Below, one piece after another: positions 58,642 through 64,000 of a DNA stretch of 64,000 bases. Numbering within the stretch: position 1 is the stretch's first letter; each line of letters opens with the position of its first letter. Position numbers and translations under genes: made by a program. The notes below the pieces were generated by a model that saw only the letters and a program-made list of their open reading frames with translations, had not been told where the DNA came from and searched no databases. The stretch is from Thermogemmatispora aurantia (lineage in GTDB: Bacteria > Chloroflexota > Ktedonobacteria > Ktedonobacterales > Ktedonobacteraceae): NCBI RefSeq assembly GCF_008974285.1, contig NZ_BKZV01000001.1:1101319-1165318 (forward strand), read 5' to 3'.

Positions 58642-59874
58642 TCAGCCCTGACTCAGGGGCAAAACCACGACGAAGACCGTACCTTCGTCAGGAGCCGGCT
58701 CGCACCAGATGCGCCCGCCATGCCTCTCCACAATATCCTTACAGATGGCCAGACCCAAGCCCCAGCCATCTTTGGGCGAGGCCTGAGCCTCGGGCGTCCG
58801 GTAGAAGGCTTGAAAGATCTGCTCCCGCTGATCTTCAGGGATGCCGCGACCATGATCACGAACGCGGATCTCTACCTGACCATCTCGACAGACCAGACTG
58901 ACCTCCACAGGGGTTTGTTCGGGCGAGTATTTGATGGCATTGCTGAGGAGGTTGGTCAGCACTTGATGGAGGCGATCGGAGTCAACCTCGACTATGAGGC
59001 TCTCTACAGGAGTTGAGAGGGTAATCGTACGACCTGAGACGAGACGCTGATCCTCGACGGCTTCGCGGCAGATCTCTACCAGGTCACAGCGACGAGGACG
59101 CAGCTTGAGCTTGCCAGTCTGAATGCTGCTGAGGGCCAGCATGTCATCGATAAGCGCACTGAGACGATAGGTCTGCTCGTCGATCTTCTGCAAGGCCAGG
59201 CGTACATTCTCCAGTTCGGGTGGTAGCTCGGCCACACGTGTGAGACGCCGCAGGGCAATCTGCGCCTGACCACGAATGGTGGTGATGGGGGTTTTCAGCT
59301 CATGTGAGGCCACCGAGATAAAATGGTCCTTGAGTAAATCGGCTCGCTTCAATTCTTCGTTGAGCTGCTCTAGATCCTGGGCCCGGGTCTGGGCCTCTAG
59401 CTCGGCCAGCAGAGCACGACGCCGCGCCGACTCGCGCTGGCCGGCGATAATGGCGATACCTACCTCGATCAGAAAGAAAGGCATGATCTCGGCAAGTTTG
59501 TCGATGTTGTCCGCCGCCCACTGGACGCGCGGCAACACCATCAAGGCCCCTTGCGGGGGAACATAAATATAGATGAGCGCCAGGGTGCAGAGCAGAGCAG
59601 CACAAAGGGCCGGCCCCACTCCCCATAGTAAGGCTACAAGAAGCACCGGCAGGACCAGCGGCAGGTCTGGCACATAGATGTGGAGCGCCAAGAGATGCTC
59701 CAGATAGACGATTCCTAATCCACAGGCCACAATAGGAATACAAAGGAGGTAACCAATCGGGGCGCGCCGCCACCAGGGCACCCGCGCGGCATATAGTTTG
59801 CGCACTTCCGCGCTCTGGCGAAGACGCATGAGAATCAGTGGTCTGCGACCTTCCTTGACACGTGTGGCTTGCAT
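58642..59874 (-). CDS. Membrane sensor histidine kinase (DUF4118 type)
   Basis: The 410-residue kinase has an N-terminal membrane domain (DUF4118/KdpD-like, about residues 35-130, with at least three hydrophobic helices). A coiled-coil linker (LAELEAQTRAQDLEQLNEEL) and a HisKA domain follow, with the phosphoacceptor H191 in SHELKTPITT, and a HATPase domain with N-box NLLSNAIKYSPE, G1 RVRDHGRGIP, F-box and G2 GWGLGLAICKDIVERHGG. I take the ATG at 59872-59874 because AGGAG lies upstream; a longer frame from 59970 has no ribosome site. No response-regulator gene is adjacent, so its partner lies elsewhere. Confidence 0.88.
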   Translation of the reverse strand: MQATRVKEGRRPLILMRLRQSAEVRKLYAARVPWWRRAPIGYLLCIPIVACGLGIVYLEHLLALHIYVPDLPLVLPVLLVALLWGVGPALCAALLCTLALIYIYVPPQGALMVLPRVQWAADNIDKLAEIMPFFLIEVGIAIIAGQRESARRRALLAELEAQTRAQDLEQLNEELKRADLLKDHFISVASHELKTPITTIRGQAQIALRRLTRVAELPPELENVRLALQKIDEQTYRLSALIDDMLALSSIQTGKLKLRPRRCDLVEICREAVEDQRLVSGRTITLSTPVESLIVEVDSDRLHQVLTNLLSNAIKYSPEQTPVEVSLVCRDGQVEIRVRDHGRGIPEDQREQIFQAFYRTPEAQASPKDGWGLGLAICKDIVERHGGRIWCEPAPDEGTVFVVVLPLSQG

Positions 59875-60048
59875 GGCCGTCGGTCTCTCCTGCCCAGGTT
59901 CATTGTCATTCATTGTGCAGTATAGCATTCCCCGATAGTCTGGGCAAAGCAGATACGCCCGCCCCCTCAAAGAGAAGGCGAGCGCCTGATCCTTTCATTC
60001 GTCCGTTTGTTCTACAAGCCAGCCTGGAAGTCTTTCATCAGATCTTTT

Positions 60049-60462
60049 TCAAGCACTTCTATCGTCTTCAGAAGTCTTCTGTTTTCCTTTGAAGCGTTCC
60101 TGATGCTCTTTATAGAGAGCTTCGACAAGATCGTGAAAGGCACGCACTAGCAAGTGATTGCGCACGCTGTAATAGACCTCGTTACCACTGCGCCGCGAGC
60201 CGAGCAGTCCCGTGCGCGCAAGCTGACGGAGATGGCCAGAGACCGTGGCATGGGCTAACCCCAGCGCTTTGGCAAGCTCTCCCGAGCGCATCTCGACCGG
60301 CCTCTCGCGCTCCACAGCCGGCGCGGCCAGCAAGGCCAGAATCTGGCGACGGCTGGGGTCGCACATCGTGCCAAGAAAGTAGTCAATGAAGGCTTCGACG
60401 TCTTCTGGCAGTTCCTCCAGCGGTTCCTCAGACGACGATCCCTCCGATCTACGAGCACACAT
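60049..60462 (-). CDS. ArsR-family transcriptional regulator
   Basis: The 137-residue protein has an acidic start followed by a winged helix of ArsR type: MCDPSRRQILALLA, the recognition region ELAKALGLAHATVSGHLRQL, and the wing SRRSGNEVYYSVRN. It should be a dimeric repressor that releases DNA on binding metal or another ligand. No CxC metal motif is seen in helix 3, so the inducer is probably not arsenic. GAGGTG lies seven bases before the ATG. Divergent or nearby targets could be the MmgE/PrpD gene at 60589 or the histidine kinase gene on the same strand. Confidence 0.85.
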   Translation of the reverse strand: MCARRSEGSSSEEPLEELPEDVEAFIDYFLGTMCDPSRRQILALLAAPAVERERPVEMRSGELAKALGLAHATVSGHLRQLARTGLLGSRRSGNEVYYSVRNHLLVRAFHDLVEALYKEHQERFKGKQKTSEDDRSA

Positions 60463-60588
60463 CTATACACCTCTACTTCAGATGGGATATTATCAGAATC
60501 GAGTGTTGATCTGCATAGCAGGTGAGGGAGTGGAAGTCACCTCTTCTATTACACGAGGGACCTCCCACAGAAAGAGACGAGGTGCTCT

Positions 60589-61992
60589 ATGAGCGCAACG
60601 CAAGCGCTGGCACGCTTCTGCGCTTCGCTGGAAGGGACGGCCCTACCTGAGCGAGTGCGCATCAAAGTTCGCGATCTTTTGCTTGACCATGTGGCTGTCG
60701 CCCTGGGCGGCGCACGACTCCCATCCAGTGAGGCAGCCTATCAACTGCTGGTGACGATGGGAGTCGTGCAGTCCCCGCGGACCGGTCGATCGTCTGACAG
60801 ACCTGGGGCCACACTACTAGGACGCGGTGAGCGCGCCGAAGCCGCCTGGGCCTCCCTGGTCAACGGTGTGGCCGCCCACGGCCTGGAGATGGACGACGTT
60901 GAGAACCGCTCGTCGCTGCATCCGGGCGTGGCGGTCTTGCCGGCAGCCCTGGCCCTGGCTGAACAACTGGCCGCTCCCATCGACGATTTCTATGCCGCCG
61001 TCGTGGCCGGCTATGAGCTGACCCTACGTATTGGCGCCGCCCTCAATCCCGCCTCAGCCTACGCCCGCGGCTTCCATCCAACTGCTCTCTGCGGCACCTT
61101 CGGCGCCACCGCCGCCAGCGCCCGCCTGCTGGGCCTCTCAGCAGAACAGACGGCAGAGGCCCTGGGCATTGCCGGTAGCATGGCGGCTGGTTCGTTAGCC
61201 TACCTCGATGACGGTGCCTGGACCAAACGCCTGCACCCCGGCTGGAGCGCCCACGCCGGCATCACCGCCGCGCGCCTGGCCGCGGCTGGCTTTCGCGGGC
61301 CGCAGGAGATTTTCAGTGGACGCTATGGCTTCCTGCATGCCTACTCTGACGCCGGCTTGCCAGAGGAGCTGCAGCCACCCGTCGGCACAGAGGACTTCGC
61401 TATTCTGCGCGTCTCGCTCAAGCCCTACGCCTGCTGTCGCTATATGCATGGCCCCATCGATTGTCTGCTGGCCATCCGCCGCCAGCACGCCCCCGATCCG
61501 CACCATATCCGCCGCGTACGCTGCGGTGTGCTGAGCGCCGGGCGTGGCCTGGTCGCCGACCCCATCGAGGCTAAGCGGCGGCCTGGCAACGTCGTCGACG
61601 CCCAGTTCAGCATGCCTTTCGGGGCCGCCGTAGCCCTGATCACCGGTCAGGCCGGCCTGAGTGCCTTCAGCGAAACCTGGTTGCAGCACCCTGAGATCCG
61701 CGCCCTGATGCAGCGTGTCGATTGCGAGAGCGATCCCGAGCTAGACCGCTATTACCCTACCGAGTGGCGCGCCACGGCCAGTGTGGAGATGGACGATGGC
61801 CAGGTTTTCCGCGCCAGCGTGCGCTATCCGCTTGGCGATCCTGAAAATCCCTTAAGCGAGGATCAACTGGCCGACCGCTTCCATGAGCTGGCCGCCGCCG
61901 TCATCGAGGAAGATGCCAGGCGCGAGGCTCTCATCAGACACCTTCGCCACCTCGATCAGCTCAGGCACTTTTCGTGGTCCAACCTGCTGTAG
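60589..61992 (+). CDS. MmgE/PrpD family protein
   Basis: The 467-residue protein belongs to the MmgE/PrpD fold. Motifs are RIKVRDLLLDHVAVALGGAR near the N-terminus, GVAAHGLEMDD with its HxxEMDD-like core, SLHPGVAVLPAALALAEQ, GFHPTALCGTFGATAASARL, and KPYACCRYMHGPIDC in the second half. Members include 2-methylcitrate dehydratase, cis-aconitate decarboxylase and decarboxylases of other acids. The methylcitrate genes prpB/prpC are absent here, so the substrate is not defined. AGACGAGG lies near the ATG at 60589. A methyltransferase gene follows 35 bases downstream and is probably co-transcribed. Confidence 0.85.
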   Translation: MSATQALARFCASLEGTALPERVRIKVRDLLLDHVAVALGGARLPSSEAAYQLLVTMGVVQSPRTGRSSDRPGATLLGRGERAEAAWASLVNGVAAHGLEMDDVENRSSLHPGVAVLPAALALAEQLAAPIDDFYAAVVAGYELTLRIGAALNPASAYARGFHPTALCGTFGATAASARLLGLSAEQTAEALGIAGSMAAGSLAYLDDGAWTKRLHPGWSAHAGITAARLAAAGFRGPQEIFSGRYGFLHAYSDAGLPEELQPPVGTEDFAILRVSLKPYACCRYMHGPIDCLLAIRRQHAPDPHHIRRVRCGVLSAGRGLVADPIEAKRRPGNVVDAQFSMPFGAAVALITGQAGLSAFSETWLQHPEIRALMQRVDCESDPELDRYYPTEWRATASVEMDDGQVFRASVRYPLGDPENPLSEDQLADRFHELAAAVIEEDARREALIRHLRHLDQLRHFSWSNLL

Positions 61993-62026
61993 CAGTCTAT
62001 CAGAGCAGCGAGAGGGAGGCAGAGCA

Positions 62027-62722
62027 ATGACCCGAGAGCGCACCGTCTGGCTGCAGGAACGGCGACGCCTGACCGCCGAGCGCTACGATCAACTGGCGCC
62101 CGATTATGATCGCGATTGGGGCACCCTCGACGAGACACACACTACAATGCTGCTCCTGCTGCTGGCACGACTCCCCCAGGGGAGCTGCCTGCTCGACGCG
62201 GCCTGCGGCACTGGCAAATACTGGGGGCTAATACTGGAGCGTGGCTACGCTCTCGTCGGCATCGACCAGTCGACGGGCATGCTGCGGCGCGCGTATGAGA
62301 AATTCCCAGCCGTACCAACCCGACAGCAAGGACTCCAGGAGCTGAACGAGAGCGAGGCCTTTGAGGCCGTGCTCTGTATCGACGCTATGGAGATGGTCCC
62401 ACCGGAGGACTGGCCGCTGGTGCTTGCCAATCTGCGCCGAGCTGCCAAGCCCGGCGGCTTGCTCTATTTGACCGTCGAGCTGATTGAGAGCGATGAGCGC
62501 GAGCGGGCCTTTCTTCTGGGTCGAGAGCAGGGCCTGCCCGTCGTCTCTGGTGAATACGCCCATCACGGCGGCTATCACTACTACCCCACACTGGAGCAAG
62601 TGCGGATCTGGCTTGAAGCTGCTGACCTGATCCTCCTGGAGGAAAGGATCGGCGACGGCTATCAGCATTTCTTGCTGCAACGTCCCCCAAACGATCAGCC
62701 AACGGCTCAGGCACAAGCATAA
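62027..62722 (+). CDS. SAM-dependent class I methyltransferase
   Basis: The 231-residue protein has the class-I methyltransferase fold. YDQLAPDYDRDWG precedes the SAM loop LLDAACGTGKYWGLILERG, the acidic end of strand 2 is VGIDQSTGML, and a later strand is AVLCIDAMEMVPPED. The substrate is not indicated. GGGAGGC lies seven bases before the ATG at 62027. A longer frame reads back into the MmgE/PrpD gene without a ribosome site. It follows that gene by 34 bases, suggesting one transcript, and its stop overlaps the T-run of the clpC terminator. Confidence 0.8.
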   Translation: MTRERTVWLQERRRLTAERYDQLAPDYDRDWGTLDETHTTMLLLLLARLPQGSCLLDAACGTGKYWGLILERGYALVGIDQSTGMLRRAYEKFPAVPTRQQGLQELNESEAFEAVLCIDAMEMVPPEDWPLVLANLRRAAKPGGLLYLTVELIESDERERAFLLGREQGLPVVSGEYAHHGGYHYYPTLEQVRIWLEAADLILLEERIGDGYQHFLLQRPPNDQPTAQAQA

Positions 62723-62760
62723 AAAAACGTCCATCGATCCCCTGAGGGGATCGATGGACG
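62721..62760 (-). terminator. Terminator of clpC
   Basis: CGTCCATCGATCCCC (62728-62742) pairs perfectly with GGGGATCGATGGACG (62746-62760), and on the minus strand seven T follow (62727-62721). It lies about 27 bases after the clpC stop. Confidence 0.9.
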
Positions 62761-62787
62761 CCTTGAGCAGAGATGCCAAGCCTTTTC

Positions 62788-64000
62788 TCAGGCAGCTGGC
62801 TCAGGCTCAGGAACTACCGTCTCGGCCACCACGCGGCCATCGCGCAGCACCAGGCGCACCGTCTGGCCCGAGGCGATCTCACCGTTCAGCAGGGCATCGG
62901 CCAGCGTATCATCGATGTGCGTCTGAATAGCGCGGCGCAGAGGACGCGCACCGTATTCCTCGTCGTAGCCTTCGCGCAACAAGAACTCGCGCACCTCATC
63001 GCTGATCACCAGCTCGATCTTCTGCTCGCGCAGGCGCTCGCGCACCTGACCCAGCAGCAGATCGACGATGCGGTACAACTCGTCCTTGCCCAGCGAATGG
63101 AAGACAACGATCTGGTCGATACGGTTGAGGAACTCGGGCCGGAACATCTGCTTCAGGCCCTCAAGAGCCTTCTCGCGCATCGTCTCATACTGCTCCGCGC
63201 GCTCGCTGCCGCCAGTGATCGGCATGAAGCCGATACGCGCCGCCTTCCTCAGCTCATTGGTGCCAGCGTTGCTGGTCATGATCAGCACCGTATTCTTGAA
63301 GTCCACGGTGCGACCCTGACCGTCGGTCAGGCGACCATCGTCCAGGATCTGGAGCAAGGCATTGAAGACCTCGGGATGGGCCTTCTCCACCTCGTCCAGC
63401 AGGATCACACTGTAGGGGCGACGCCGCACTTGCTCGGTCAACTGGCCCCCTTCCTCATAGCCCACATAGCCGGGCGGGCTCCCGAAGAGACGCGAGACCG
63501 TATGCGGCTCCATGTACTCCGACATGTCGAGGCGGATCATATTCTCCTCGCCACCGAACAGCTCGCGCGCCAGAGCACGGGCCAGCTCGGTCTTACCAAC
63601 GCCCGTCGGGCCAAGGAAGAGGAAGGAACCAATTGGCCTCTTCGGATCTTTCAATCCCGCCCGTGAGCGGCGGATGGCGCGCGCCACCGCGTTAATGGCC
63701 TCGTCCTGGCCAATGACATGCCTGCGCAGGCGCTCCTCCAGATCGCGCAGATTCTGGCGCTCACTCTCCATCATCTGCGTCACTGGTACGCCCGTCCAGT
63801 TCTCGACCACCTGAGCGATCAGTTCCGGCGTCACGATCAACTGGAACGAGGCATCCGCCTCAGAGCGGGCCTTCTCCAACTTCTGCAGCGTCAGCAGCTC
63901 CTGCTGGCGCAAGAGAGCCGCGCGCTCATAGTCCTCGGCGTTAGCCGCCGCCTCCTTCTTGGCCTGGATATCGGCCAGCTGCTGCTCCAGCTCCGTAATC
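62788..64000 (-). CDS. clpC: ATP-dependent Clp protease ATPase subunit ClpC, 3' part
   Basis: The gene runs leftward from the right edge. The visible 403 residues cover the end of the coiled-coil middle domain ([20 protein letters not shown] at the edge) and the whole second AAA+ module. They show Walker [11 protein letters not shown], Walker [14 protein letters not shown], the pore-loop [13 protein letters not shown], sensor-1 LIMTSNAG, the arginine-finger region [13 protein letters not shown] and the C-terminal D2-small domain. The UVR-like middle region and the downstream sequence fit ClpC better than ClpB. The N-terminal domain and first AAA+ module lie outside the window. ClpC unfolds proteins for ClpP or acts as a chaperone. 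Confidence 0.93.
   Translation of the reverse strand, partial: ITELEQQLADIQAKKEAAANAEDYERAALLRQQELLTLQKLEKARSEADASFQLIVTPELIAQVVENWTGVPVTQMMESERQNLRDLEERLRRHVIGQDEAINAVARAIRRSRAGLKDPKRPIGSFLFLGPTGVGKTELARALARELFGGEENMIRLDMSEYMEPHTVSRLFGSPPGYVGYEEGGQLTEQVRRRPYSVILLDEVEKAHPEVFNALLQILDDGRLTDGQGRTVDFKNTVLIMTSNAGTNELRKAARIGFMPITGGSERAEQYETMREKALEGLKQMFRPEFLNRIDQIVVFHSLGKDELYRIVDLLLGQVRERLREQKIELVISDEVREFLLREGYDEEYGARPLRRAIQTHIDDTLADALLNGEIASGQTVRLVLRDGRVVAETVVPEPEPAA

Noticed and set aside
1..64000. CRISPR array or phage region
   Set aside because: No set of evenly spaced direct repeats and no run of phage structural genes; the baseplate-like protein stands alone and is membrane-anchored.

Overview
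The window looks like chromosomal DNA of a high-GC, Gram-positive-style thermophile of the Chloroflexota, most likely class Ktedonobacteria (Thermogemmatispora or a relative). This is inference. It rests on the LysW-carrier lysine operon under T-box control, the DUF6788/BTAD/ATPase/TPR giant regulators, the PP2C/sigma-70 pairing, a ClpC-type ATPase, very strong GGAGG ribosome sites and GC-rich genes. No rRNA gene, CRISPR array, intact insertion sequence or prophage is visible.

Layout. Positions 1-900 hold the 5' tip of a gene leaving the window on the minus strand and a small AT-rich minus-strand transcription unit (488-817) with its own promoter, leader hairpins and terminator. A phospholipase D/cardiolipin-synthase-like gene follows (1253-2548). 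From 13188 down to 2594 on the minus strand runs one regulatory and metabolic unit: a consensus promoter, two tandem lysine T-box leaders, then lysW-lysX-lysY-lysZ-lysJK-hcs-lysT-lysU-homoisocitrate dehydrogenase and a terminator. It encodes nearly the whole alpha-aminoadipate route to lysine (2-oxoadipate aminotransferase is not in the window), with LysJ and LysK fused in one polypeptide.

Positions 13.4-24.6 kb carry a 4'-phosphopantetheinyl transferase, two membrane-anchored proteins of unclear role (one baseplate-J-like, one SRPBCC-like), a membrane-anchored DUF2961/GH172-like protein, a DegT-family aminotransferase, a stand-alone receiver protein, and a minus-strand run of a 73-aa protein, a PP2C phosphatase and a sigma-70 factor. 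Positions 25.4-35.9 kb hold two paralogous regulators of about 1,400 residues, separated by 2.2 kb that contains a 51-aa membrane peptide gene and strongly structured DNA. Next come a zinc-ribbon transmembrane pseudokinase, an FAD/NAD disulfide-oxidoreductase-type enzyme, a hypothetical gene, a short 6-phosphogluconate dehydrogenase and a membrane polysaccharide deacetylase.

At 44.6-48.1 kb are two tRNA-Ala genes and leuS. The second tRNA-Ala lies inside the leuS T-box leader, between the Stem I/II/III elements (specifier CUC, Leu) and the antiterminator/terminator. This is the most unusual arrangement in the window. The rest holds convergent polyamine genes speH and speE, an ArsA-type ATPase, an NAD-dependent epimerase, a stress-protein-like membrane protein, recG, a four-helix membrane protein, a histidine kinase, an ArsR regulator, an MmgE/PrpD protein, a methyltransferase and the 3' part of clpC running off the right edge.
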